Part shown: positions 48,361 through 56,650 of the stretch, one piece after another
Position numbering within the stretch: position 1 is the stretch's first letter
Layout: every line of letters starts with the position of its first letter
The notes under the pieces: model-generated
What the model was told of the DNA's origin: nothing
The model's database searches: none
What the model saw: the letters and a program-made list of their open reading frames with translations, nothing else
Source of the DNA: an uncultured Aquimarina sp.
GTDB taxonomy: Bacteria; Bacteroidota; Bacteroidia; Flavobacteriales; Flavobacteriaceae
Assembly (NCBI GenBank): GCA_947499005.1
Contig: CANMML010000005.1
Location: 62,001-126,000, forward strand
Direction: 5' to 3'
DNA: 64,000 bases
Position numbers and translations under genes: made by a program

Positions 48361-49377
48361 CTATGGCACCTCTATTTCATTTACGATTTGGCTGATAATT
48401 TGCTCAGAAGTAATATTTTCAGCTTCAGCCTCATAAGTAATCCCAATACGGTGACGTAATACATCTGTTACTACCGCACGCACATCTTCTGGAATTACAT
48501 AACCACGACGCTTGATAAACGCATAGCATTTTGCAGCAGTTGCCAAGCTAATACTTCCACGAGGAGAAGCTCCAAAATTGATCAGTGGTTGTAAACTAGA
48601 AAGGTTATATTTTTCTGGGTAACGAGTAGCAAAAACAATATCTAGGATATATTTTTCAATCTTCTCATCCATATATACCATTTTCACAGCCTCTTGTGCT
48701 TTCAAGATTTGCTCTGTACTAATTACTGGATTTACTTGTTCAAAAGATCCTTTCAAATTGGCACGCATGATCAATTGTTCTTCTTCAATCTTCGGGTAAT
48801 CAATCACCGTCTTCAACATAAAACGGTCCATTTGCGCTTCTGGCAATGGGTATGTTCCTTCTTGATCTACTGGGTTTTGAGTAGCCATAACCAAAAATGG
48901 TTTGTCTAATTTAAAAGTTTCGTCTCCAATAGTCACCTGCTTTTCTTGCATCGCTTCTAATAAAGCCGATTGTACTTTAGCTGGCGCACGGTTGATCTCA
49001 TCTGCCAATACGAAGTTTGCAAAAATAGGCCCCTTTTTGATCGAGAAGTCATTCTCTTTCATGTTATATATCAACGTACCAACAACATCTGCTGGTAGTA
49101 AATCTGGTGTAAACTGAATACGACTAAAACTTCCTTGTACTGCCTTTGAAAGCGTATTAATTGCTAATGTTTTTGCTAATCCTGGAACCCCTTCTAATAG
49201 AATATGTCCTTGCCCTAGCAAACCGATCAGCAAACGCTCGATCATGTATTTTTGTCCAACAATAACTTTATTTAATTCTAACGTCAATAAATCTATAAAA
49301 GCAGATTCTTGCTGAATCTTTTCATTTATTGCTCTAATGTCAATCGAACTTGTCTGTTCCATAGTTGTAGTTATCAT
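48361..49377 (-). CDS. MoxR family AAA+ ATPase
   Basis: 338 residues. Walker A GVPGLAKT (63-70), Walker B FVLADE (122-127), sensor 1 VMATQNP, and the arginine-finger region FGASPRGSIS. A chaperone-like ATPase acting with the DUF58 and VWA proteins downstream. Alternative start 15 bp in (MEQTSSID). First gene of the bat operon. Confidence 0.95.
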   Translation of the reverse strand: MITTTMEQTSSIDIRAINEKIQQESAFIDLLTLELNKVIVGQKYMIERLLIGLLGQGHILLEGVPGLAKTLAINTLSKAVQGSFSRIQFTPDLLPADVVGTLIYNMKENDFSIKKGPIFANFVLADEINRAPAKVQSALLEAMQEKQVTIGDETFKLDKPFLVMATQNPVDQEGTYPLPEAQMDRFMLKTVIDYPKIEEEQLIMRANLKGSFEQVNPVISTEQILKAQEAVKMVYMDEKIEKYILDIVFATRYPEKYNLSSLQPLINFGASPRGSISLATAAKCYAFIKRRGYVIPEDVRAVVTDVLRHRIGITYEAEAENITSEQIISQIVNEIEVP

Positions 49378-49616
49378 TTATTTAAAGTGGTGAATTTACT
49401 ATTCCTTAAATTTCCTTGCAACTTATATAAATAATTGGCAAAAGTTTACCGACTGCTTACTGTAATTTAAGGTGAATCCTTATATATTTATATTGTTAAA
49501 ACGAAAAGAAAAAATTGCTGTTGCAAATCTTTGCCAATAGTTTTACATAAATCGCAGCAGGCACAAATTACAAAACAGAAGCGTTTGACAAAAGCGTACT
49601 GTAGAGGACGACAGAT

Positions 49617-50759
49617 ATGATAAATAAAAGACTTCTAATCAAAAACCTACTAGCTCACAATGATGAGAATAGCTTTTATGATAAGAAGTTAAAATTAAAT
49701 CTATCCGAAAAAGAAGGTAAGGCTAAGTTTCTTAAACATATTTGTGCACTATCCAATTCAAATTCCAAGAACAACTCTTACATTGTTATTGGAGTTCGAG
49801 ATGAAGGGAATCAGATTGTAGGAGTCGATTTTTTTGATGATAGCAAATTACAAAACCTTATCAATGCTTATCTAGAAAATCCACCTGTAGTTTCCTATGA
49901 AAATATTTCTTTTCCGCATTTACCGCCTAATAGAGTGGTAGGGCTTGTTACTGTACACCCTACAAACAAAGGGGTTTGCAGATTACGAAAAAACATTTGG
50001 AAGTATTACGGGGGAGCTGTTTTCATGAGAGACGGCAGTATCAGCATGCCGAAAGACAGCACCGACCTTCCCGAAGACGTCAATTCGGGAATTGTAAAGG
50101 CCATCGAAAACCACTCTCATAACAACATTGGCTTAACCTTAGATGGTGTTTTTGATTTCATGAACACACGGGAAGACCTAAAACCACAATACAAGGTTTT
50201 TAAAGAATACTTTGTAATGTGCTGGGCGGGGAAACAAAAGCGCGTTAAGAATACCACATATTATTCTCGCGTAGATATTAAGTTGATTAATGAGCAATCT
50301 CAAATTTTTTATTCGGAATTTGATGAAGTAATCATTGAAATGAATGATGATGATTTTATCATTACCGAGTACATTAACCTAGGGTACGATGGAGAAAACA
50401 AATATTATCCATTCGAAATAAAAAAATACCATTTTAAAGAAAGTGGCAAATATCACTTTGATTGCAAACTTTTATTTGAACCTCCAATTTTCAATCCGAG
50501 TGTCATCGATTTTTTAATGAAGAAAAACGTAAATCTTTTACTAAAACTTCAGCATAAAGAAACAATCAACGAAAAAGACGCTAGAGGACTTCGCGATTTA
50601 CCAAAGACTTATTTACTTTCGTACCTCAATGGATATTTGGATGCTTTAGATCAACTAAAACAAGCCAAACCATTACTAAAGGGATACGACAAAGAAGTGT
50701 ATCGCATTTATAAAGATGCCTTAAGGGTAATAAGAAAAGTACGTTACAACAATGACTAA
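49617..50759 (+). CDS. AlbA_2/Schlafen-like ATP-binding-domain protein
   Basis: 380 residues. The N-terminal AlbA_2 domain (about 10-140) shows FLKHICALSNSNSKNNSYIV, then GVRDEGNQIVGVD and the later basic patch RLRKNIWKYYGG. The C-terminal ~230 residues have no domain I recognise. The 3' end overlaps the phosphatase gene by 8 bp, so the two are translationally coupled. Schlafen-like AlbA domains occur in RNA- or tRNA-cleaving and regulatory proteins; role here unknown. Confidence 0.78.
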   Translation: MINKRLLIKNLLAHNDENSFYDKKLKLNLSEKEGKAKFLKHICALSNSNSKNNSYIVIGVRDEGNQIVGVDFFDDSKLQNLINAYLENPPVVSYENISFPHLPPNRVVGLVTVHPTNKGVCRLRKNIWKYYGGAVFMRDGSISMPKDSTDLPEDVNSGIVKAIENHSHNNIGLTLDGVFDFMNTREDLKPQYKVFKEYFVMCWAGKQKRVKNTTYYSRVDIKLINEQSQIFYSEFDEVIIEMNDDDFIITEYINLGYDGENKYYPFEIKKYHFKESGKYHFDCKLLFEPPIFNPSVIDFLMKKNVNLLLKLQHKETINEKDARGLRDLPKTYLLSYLNGYLDALDQLKQAKPLLKGYDKEVYRIYKDALRVIRKVRYNND

Positions 50760-51486
50760 AGGACGCACCTACGCTATCGGTGATATTCACGGAGGAAAAA
50801 AAGCCCTAGAACAACTTATTGAAAAATTACAATTAACCCCACAAGACAAACTTATCTTTTTAGGGGATTATTGCGATGGATGGAGTGAAAGCGCTGACAC
50901 CTTATTATTCCTCATGGAATTAAGAAAAGTGCAACCTTGTATTTTCATCAAGGGAAACCATGATGCACTTACGTTAGAATGGCTAGAGACAGGAAAAAGA
51001 AAAGAGGAATGGTTAAAACATGGTGGTTCGGCAACAATTCAAAGTTTTTCTAGATATAGTGAGGAGGAAATCGAAGAGATGAAGACCTTCTTGCAAAGCC
51101 TAAAAGATTATATCGTCGATGATGAAAACAGACTGTTTCTTCACGCTGGATTTACTCATCTTCAAGGCCCCCACAGAGAATATTTTAAAGAAATGTGTTA
51201 TTGGGATCGCAGTCTTTGGGAGTCTGCCCTAGCAGTAGAAGGAAATGTTGCTATAGATGACCCTTTCTATCCTGATCGCCTAAAAGTATTTAAAGAAATT
51301 TACATCGGTCACACCCCTACGGTTCGTATCGGAAAGACGACTCCTGTAAATGCAGCTTGTGTTTGGAATGTAGATACTGGTGCCGCTTTTAAAGGACCTT
51401 TAACCGCACTTGATATTAAAACTAAAGAATATATACAAACAGATCCTGTCTACTCTTTTTATCCTGATGAACGGGGTAGGAATTAA
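50752..51486 (+). CDS. Metallophosphoesterase (PPP-like)
   Basis: 244 residues. Motifs GDIHG (10-14), GDYCDG (38-43), GNHD (68-71), then HAGF and GHTP, the complete set of metal ligands of the bacterial Ser/Thr phosphatase/ApaH-like group. Coupled to the AlbA_2 gene. Substrate (phosphoprotein or dinucleotide) not fixed by sequence. Confidence 0.9.
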   Translation: MTKGRTYAIGDIHGGKKALEQLIEKLQLTPQDKLIFLGDYCDGWSESADTLLFLMELRKVQPCIFIKGNHDALTLEWLETGKRKEEWLKHGGSATIQSFSRYSEEEIEEMKTFLQSLKDYIVDDENRLFLHAGFTHLQGPHREYFKEMCYWDRSLWESALAVEGNVAIDDPFYPDRLKVFKEIYIGHTPTVRIGKTTPVNAACVWNVDTGAAFKGPLTALDIKTKEYIQTDPVYSFYPDERGRN

Positions 51487-51505
51487 TTTTTAGGTATAAA
51501 AAATC

Positions 51506-51570
51506 TACACCAATAACATACTTTTTTGACATAAACCCACTACATCGTAACTGAATCTCTAGGTATATTT
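51506..51570 (+). repeat. 65-bp direct repeat, copy 1
   Basis: Gap-free match (63 of 65) to 55167-55231, same orientation. It starts TACACCAATAACATAC and includes TTTTTTGACATAAACCC. It lies 52 bp upstream of the small gene at 51622. Confidence 0.95.
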
Positions 51571-51621
51571 CATATATCTTTTTGCTATAATTAAATCGAC
51601 TAAGCTAGAAACACTATAGAT

Positions 51622-51876
51622 ATGAGAGTATATAATTCAGGTAATGTAAAATTAAACGAAGTAGTTATCGACCTAGATGAAACAGGTATTGCTGTTTTTG
51701 GAGACACACAAACACCCCTTATAAACTATTTTGAAAGCATAAAAGATCGATTGTCAGAATCAGTACATATTGGTTATACAGAACACCCAAGAGAAGGTCA
51801 TTATTATTATCTGATGGATTATGACATGATTAGCAACGAAGAAGCTTCTAAGATGATTATCAATAATATTAAATAA
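51622..51876 (+). CDS. Small hypothetical protein
   Basis: 84 residues, acidic, no signal peptide or TM. Strand-turn pattern NSGNVKLNEVVIDLDETGIA, then HYYYLMDYDMISNEEA. No family recognised. It has its own terminator, so it is a single-gene unit preceded by the 65-bp repeat. Confidence 0.6.
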   Translation: MRVYNSGNVKLNEVVIDLDETGIAVFGDTQTPLINYFESIKDRLSESVHIGYTEHPREGHYYYLMDYDMISNEEASKMIINNIK

Positions 51877-51881
51877 AACAC

Positions 51882-51910
51882 AACCCCAAAGTTTTTAAAG
51901 CTTTGGGGTT
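51882..51910 (+). terminator. Terminator-like hairpin
   Basis: AACCCCAAAG (51882-51891) with CTTTGGGGTT (51901-51910), 9-nt loop; T content after it is modest. Confidence 0.65.
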
Positions 51911-52111
51911 ATATATTTCTATCCTGTGTAGACAGCATTTTTTCCCTTTAGGCAATAAACTAGTTCAAAAAAATCCTCTCTAGTTCATTGGGTATGCTTT
52001 GTTGCCTGTAGATTACATAAAAATTTATGAAAACAAATGCTGCAATATAATTTTTGAAACTTAAAGAACAATTTTTCAATTTATGTTTAAAAGCTAATTT
52101 TAAGGAAGCCA

Positions 52112-52660
52112 TCAATCTTTAATTTTCACTTTAATACTATTACTGTTAACATATTCATGGTGAACTTTAGCTGCACACTTTTTAATGTTTTTATCTTCAA
52201 TGCTTATTCTTCTAGTGCTGTTTTTTGGTGTCCTAGTACCGTAAACAAATCTTACAATGAGATCCGAAGAGTTTATTTTATGAAGATTGAGATTATTGTA
52301 TAATTTGTAGCTTATCTTTTTGGTGCTTTTCGATCTTATTTTAATGCATTCGCAACTGACCTGCTTATCAATTAATATAAGAGTGTTTTCAAATCTTAGT
52401 GACCCGAGATCAGATTTAGGGAGGGTTTCCATTTTCAAGTAAAAAACATCATGCCCTATAAATAAATTGATATGGCTATCTGGATCTAAAATATAAATGT
52501 CTTCGTCTGTATTATTGGTAAGATTTATTCTAAGATTTAGACTTTTAAACTTTTTCCACTTTTTATATGATGGTTTCTCTACCTCAATTTCTAAGTCAGT
52601 TTGAGCATAAGACTGTACTACCGTAAAGAGTAAGATCAGGTATATAAGTTTGTTTTTCAA
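52112..52660 (-). CDS. Exported hypothetical protein
   Basis: 182 residues with a signal peptide (MKNKLIYLILLFTVVQSYAQ). Beta-rich body with IDKQVSCECIKIRSKSTKKI and a likely immunoglobulin-like fold (LRINLTNNTDEDIYILD). Not recognised. It starts 4 bp downstream of the next gene's stop, so the two are probably co-transcribed. Confidence 0.65.
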   Translation of the reverse strand: MKNKLIYLILLFTVVQSYAQTDLEIEVEKPSYKKWKKFKSLNLRINLTNNTDEDIYILDPDSHINLFIGHDVFYLKMETLPKSDLGSLRFENTLILIDKQVSCECIKIRSKSTKKISYKLYNNLNLHKINSSDLIVRFVYGTRTPKNSTRRISIEDKNIKKCAAKVHHEYVNSNSIKVKIKD

Positions 52661-52663
52661 TTT

Positions 52664-53578
52664 TTAAGTTGTTTTAAAATTATATTGAAAAAAATACTGG
52701 CTTTTTTCATTTCCGTCTTCAAATTCTATTACTTTTCTAAGTAAACCATTTAAGTGATAAAAACATTTATATTCCGTCTTATAAAATGCATCTTTTCTAA
52801 CGGCTTCAATAACTTGATCATTTTTGTTGTATTTGAATTTTATAATAATCCTACTATACCCTTTATAAGGTATAAGAGATGAATCTTTGTGATAATAAGA
52901 GAACGTAGATAAAATGAGGTTGTTTTTGTTATCAAAATTATTTAACAAGCTAGCATTTAACTCCTCAGAAACAAAATGTTGTTGCGATTCAATACTTTTA
53001 TTTTCATTAAATATGGTGATTTCTTTTTGGTTTTCATCACCTACTTTTAAATCACAAGTAGTTTTATTTTTACTGTAACTAAATGTTCTTATTTGCTCGC
53101 TCTTCTCTCTTTTTATGATTGATCTTATTAAATTAATAGAATCCCCTAAATATTCGTAAATAGATGATTCAGGAAAAAACCTATTCATATAAAAACTCCT
53201 ATTTCTAAGAAAAATCTTGTCACAAGTAGAGGATTTTATGCTTGAATTTGTCTTATTACTAACCTCAGTCTTTTTCTTAATTAATCTATTTTTATTATCA
53301 TATTCAAAGAGTGTAGTACAAAAAACTTTTCGATACTTATTATCAATCTGCAAAATTCGCAAAGAATTATCGTAAATGGTTTCAACAATATTAGATGGTT
53401 TTATTTCCTGCTTTTGCCTACAAGAATAATGCCTCTCTCTAACATATGAAATTACCTGATGCTTTTGTAAAAAATTTCTCTGTTGACTTTGAAGCACATC
53501 AAACACAGTCATTTTTTTTACTTGTGAATAAGTAAGACTATTGATTATTAAAATAATAAGGAGAACCAATTTTCTCAT
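52664..53578 (-). CDS. Exported hypothetical protein with YD-like strands
   Basis: 304 residues with a signal peptide (ending LTYSQ). Repeated YD-type motifs (LFEYDNKNRLIKKKTEV, IIKFKYNKNDQVIEAV), as in RHS-related beta structures, but no RHS repeat array. Cys/Arg-rich near the N-terminus (VRERHYSCRQKQEI). Function unknown. Confidence 0.6.
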   Translation of the reverse strand: MRKLVLLIILIINSLTYSQVKKMTVFDVLQSQQRNFLQKHQVISYVRERHYSCRQKQEIKPSNIVETIYDNSLRILQIDNKYRKVFCTTLFEYDNKNRLIKKKTEVSNKTNSSIKSSTCDKIFLRNRSFYMNRFFPESSIYEYLGDSINLIRSIIKREKSEQIRTFSYSKNKTTCDLKVGDENQKEITIFNENKSIESQQHFVSEELNASLLNNFDNKNNLILSTFSYYHKDSSLIPYKGYSRIIIKFKYNKNDQVIEAVRKDAFYKTEYKCFYHLNGLLRKVIEFEDGNEKSQYFFQYNFKTT

Positions 53579-53616
53579 TGGAGATAGGCTTATAAGTAAA
53601 TCTTAAAATATTTTAG

Positions 53617-53637
53617 TATGAGCGAGAAGCTCGTACC
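53617..53637. repeat. Hairpin of REP style
   Basis: GTATGAGC (53617-53624) with GCTCGTAC (53630-53637), one T-G wobble, loop GAGAA. Just before the 96-bp repeat copy. Confidence 0.6.
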
Positions 53638-53660
53638 AGCTAGGTATTTACATTTTCTGT

Positions 53661-53756
53661 TTTAAATTAGATAAAACCCGGAAGCCTCTTAGAACTTCGA
53701 GGTCATATACTAATATTTAATTTCCTATGTAGGAACGGAATGCAATTCCATTCTAT
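53661..53756. repeat. 96-bp imperfect direct repeat, copy 1
   Basis: Aligns without gaps to 54581-54676 (83 of 96 identical). Contains the hairpin CGGAAT-GCA-ATTCCG-type dyad and a second stem around AACC/GGTT. Together the copies bracket the gene at 53772-54569. Confidence 0.9.
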
Positions 53757-53771
53757 AGGATAAGTATATTT

Positions 53772-54569
53772 TTAAGAATCTTTATAAACGATTTTCCTCT
53801 TTTGCTCGATTCGCCTAATTAGTTTCGAGTTATTAGTAGTTGTTATAATTCGTTTTGTCCAATTACCATATTTATCGTATTTATACTTTACAGTATTAAT
53901 AACTTTAGGTAGATCCTTACGTTTAGAAATTGCACCAAATTTAGTCACATTTCCCTGATCATCTCTTTTCATTTCTCTTAGAATAGGTTTCGTTTCACCT
54001 ATTATCATTCCTGCTTCTGTTCGAACTTCATAATCATAAGTATTTTGATTGTAGTCATAATCTGCTGTAGAAACAGTAGCTTCTGTATCAAGTGGCTTGT
54101 AATAAACCAATTTGGTAGGCATCTCTTTTTTATTGTACCAAGTGATAGTTTTTGAATTGACAATTCCTTTATCAGAAAATAGTATGGTTTTAGTGGAATC
54201 TGTATAGATATATTTTCGATCCTCGTTGGGTAGGGGCTCCACTGAAAATTTTCTAGCCGAAAGGTTTATCACTTTTTCATTATCTACAGTCACAATTCTG
54301 TCATGATCATCCAAATAAACATATCCCTTAGAAACTAGTTTTTGATCATCAAATTTCCTTCTAAAAAAATGATTCCCATTTATAAACTCAAAAATATGTC
54401 TGATTTCTGAGTTAAAAATATTATAACTAACTACAATTTTAGAGACATTCTTTTCCTTTACTGAATAAATTGGTTTTAAAAAATTAGCCTGTAATTCTTC
54501 TGGAATACTTTCTTGTGCTAATGAGCCAAATCCAATTAATAGGTTTAAAAGAATTACTACTTTATTCAC
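53772..54569 (-). CDS. Exported hypothetical protein, bracketed by direct repeats
   Basis: 265 residues with a signal peptide (ending GSLAQ). YD-type strand repeats (YKYDKYGNWTKRIITTT, TADYDYNQNTYDYEV), similar in style to the 304-residue neighbour and perhaps distantly related to it. It sits between the two copies of the 96-bp repeat, with only 11 and 15 bp of spacing. Function unknown. Confidence 0.6.
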   Translation of the reverse strand: MNKVVILLNLLIGFGSLAQESIPEELQANFLKPIYSVKEKNVSKIVVSYNIFNSEIRHIFEFINGNHFFRRKFDDQKLVSKGYVYLDDHDRIVTVDNEKVINLSARKFSVEPLPNEDRKYIYTDSTKTILFSDKGIVNSKTITWYNKKEMPTKLVYYKPLDTEATVSTADYDYNQNTYDYEVRTEAGMIIGETKPILREMKRDDQGNVTKFGAISKRKDLPKVINTVKYKYDKYGNWTKRIITTTNNSKLIRRIEQKRKIVYKDS

Positions 54570-54580
54570 ATTTTTTGTTT

Positions 54581-54676
54581 TTCAAATTAAATATAACCCT
54601 GAAGCTTCTTAAAACTTCGAGGTTATACACTAATATTTTATATCCTGTGTAGGAACGGAATGCAATTCCGCTCTAT
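54581..54676. repeat. 96-bp imperfect direct repeat, copy 2
   Basis: Same element as 53661-53756. It occupies the region where the 3' part of the ParE-like toxin gene should be. Confidence 0.9.
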
Positions 54677-54820
54677 CATATCCGAGCGATCGGGTTCTAA
54701 AATTTCGATTATATATTCGTGTGCTTTTTCTGGAGAGAATTCTAAGTAATATTCTAAAATATCATCTAGGTCTTTCTCAGACTGAGGAGACCAAACAATA
54801 GCATCATAATCTTTTATCAT
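54638..54820 (-). pseudogene. ParE/RelE-like toxin, 3' end lost
   Basis: 60 residues from ATG 54820, against ~95-100 for the family. The N-terminal ParE signature is good (WSPQSEKDLDDILEYYLEFS, AHEYIIEILE), but after Glu43 (near 54695) the frame runs through repeat sequence (PDRSDMIERNCIPFLHRI) and stops. The C-terminal half with the catalytic strands is missing. It follows the antitoxin by 3 bp, the usual TA order. Confidence 0.75.
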
Positions 54821-54823
54821 CAA

Positions 54824-55075
54824 CTATTTGCTTTCGTATTTTTTACGAATTTGAGATTGAGTTTTGAAATTTCCTTTTTTGAAAGAAGCAACAGCCTCCT
54901 CATTGCTATCAACGTATTCCTTTCGAGTAATTGACTTTCCTTTAACACTATAAGCTACTATATCATCATTTGATATTTCTTCACGCAAAAAATTCTCGAA
55001 ACGGCTAATGTTTTCGAGATTGGCAACTTTCAAAAATTGCGCTATAAACTTATCTTTACGCGGTGTCAAATCCAT
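54824..55075 (-). CDS. Antitoxin-like partner of the ParE remnant
   Basis: 83 residues, mostly helical and charged (FLREEISNDDIVAYSVKGKS, ITRKEYVDSNEEAVASFKKG, KKYESK). Position just before the toxin gene (minus strand) and its size support an antitoxin; no clear ribbon-helix-helix signature is seen. Confidence 0.6.
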   Translation of the reverse strand: MDLTPRKDKFIAQFLKVANLENISRFENFLREEISNDDIVAYSVKGKSITRKEYVDSNEEAVASFKKGNFKTQSQIRKKYESK

Positions 55076-55166
55076 AATAAATATCTAACTAATACAAAAG
55101 TACAAAAAATTGTAACGTTCTATTTCAAGTCACTAAAACAAGTACAATACTAAACAGTTAGTTCCT

Positions 55167-55231
55167 TACACCAATAACATACTTTTTTGACATAAACCCA
55201 CTACATCGTAACTGACTTTCTAGGTATATTT
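55167..55231 (+). repeat. 65-bp direct repeat, copy 2
   Basis: Second copy of 51506-51570, ending 18 bp upstream of the GH28 ATG at 55250. The two differences are at the AATCTC/ACTTTC position near the 3' end. Confidence 0.95.
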
Positions 55232-55249
55232 AAGAAATATATTTCTTTC

Positions 55250-56650
55250 ATGCTTCTAAGATATTTCATTTGTTTATTATGTTTTGGATTTTTTAATAGC
55301 ACACTGCATTCTAAAGACTTTAATGTTTTAGACTATGGTGCCAAAGGAGATGGAATCACGTTAGACACTAAAGCCGTACAAAAAGCCATAGATGCAGCCC
55401 ATCTTAATCATGGCGGAAAAGTCATAATTCCTAGCGGAAAAATTGTAGTCATAGGGACTATCTACTTAAAAGACTACGTGACTCTTCATATTGAAAATGG
55501 AGCAACTTTACTGGGTAGTCCTAAGATTGAAAACTATACAACGGACACCCATAAAAACATGTATAAAAATGAACCTCACATGGATCGGTGTCTCATTTTT
55601 TCTAAAAACACTACTTCAATAGCCATTACAGGTAAAGGCACCATTGACGGAAATGGCTCACCAGATCATTTCAATCGAAAAACTGGACGGCCTATGTTAT
55701 TGCGTTTTTTAAACTGTACTGACATTCACATTAATAATATCAATCTTATCAACCCAGCGGCATGGACTTCTGCATTTTTATATTGCCAAAACATTTCTAT
55801 AAATGGCATCAAAATCCATAGTCGTATTAATTATAACGGAGACGGATTAGACTTTGACGGCTGTCAAGATGTTAAGGTTTCCAATTCCACTTTCAATACC
55901 AGCGATGATTCTATTTGCCTTCAGGCATCTTTACCAAATAAACCTTGCAAAAATATTACCATAAGTAATTGCACGTTCGAAAGCAAATGGGCTGGAATGC
56001 GTATTGGCTTACTCTCTCGTGGAGATTTTGAATCTGTAACAGTAAACAACTGCACCTTCAAAAACATTGATGACTCTGGATTAAAAATTCAAATGAACGA
56101 AGGCGGTACTATGCAAAATATGACGTTTTCTAATTTAGTCATGAAAAATGTCCCCCGTCCTATCTTTATGACTTTTGCACAACAACGTGCTTGTGTCGAT
56201 GCTCCCGAAGAAATGTACCCGATGAAGAAAATGCGCAATTTTATCTTTGAAAACATTATTGCCGATAATAAAGAACTTGATAAAAATTCGGGGGTCTTTA
56301 TTACAGGAATGCCTAACCACGCTATTGAAAATATCATACTAAAAAATATTCAACTACATCTTTCAGGAGGGGGAGATACGTCAGATGCTAATAAAACGGT
56401 ATTCAAAGAATACACCTTAGAAACTTTGAATGGTTGGTGGCCCGAATTTCATCTTGTAGGTACCTTACCTTCTGTAGGTCTATTTGCCAGGCATGTTTCG
56501 GGACTGTATATGGATAACGTTCACATACACACTTCTCAAAAAGACCAGCGAAATCCTATTGTATTTCAAGATGTCGCTCACTATAAAGTTTCTAATTCTT
56601 TTTATAATTATAACGAGATTCCACAAAATCGAATTCATAAAATCCCATGA
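55250..56650 (+). CDS. GH28-fold secreted glycosidase (polygalacturonase-like)
   Basis: 466 residues, signal peptide (MLLRYFICLLCFGFFNSTLH). Right-handed parallel beta-helix with the GH28 start VLDYGAKGDGITLDTKAVQK, NGDGLDFDG (N196-D198) and SDDSICL (Asp219-Asp220, catalytic). The GHG loop with the usual catalytic His is replaced by KWAGMRIG (246-253). DSGLKIQM keeps the Lys of the RxK site. The 3' end overlaps the next GH28 gene by ATGA. Substrate may not be pectin; the sulfatase and GH86 neighbours point to algal polysaccharide. Confidence 0.85.
   Translation: MLLRYFICLLCFGFFNSTLHSKDFNVLDYGAKGDGITLDTKAVQKAIDAAHLNHGGKVIIPSGKIVVIGTIYLKDYVTLHIENGATLLGSPKIENYTTDTHKNMYKNEPHMDRCLIFSKNTTSIAITGKGTIDGNGSPDHFNRKTGRPMLLRFLNCTDIHINNINLINPAAWTSAFLYCQNISINGIKIHSRINYNGDGLDFDGCQDVKVSNSTFNTSDDSICLQASLPNKPCKNITISNCTFESKWAGMRIGLLSRGDFESVTVNNCTFKNIDDSGLKIQMNEGGTMQNMTFSNLVMKNVPRPIFMTFAQQRACVDAPEEMYPMKKMRNFIFENIIADNKELDKNSGVFITGMPNHAIENIILKNIQLHLSGGGDTSDANKTVFKEYTLETLNGWWPEFHLVGTLPSVGLFARHVSGLYMDNVHIHTSQKDQRNPIVFQDVAHYKVSNSFYNYNEIPQNRIHKIP

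Noticed and set aside
51506-51570. TTGACA-type sigma-70 promoter inside the 65-bp repeat
   Set aside because: TTGACA is present but no -10 element stands at 16-18 bp, and Bacteroidetes promoters use TAnnTTTG.
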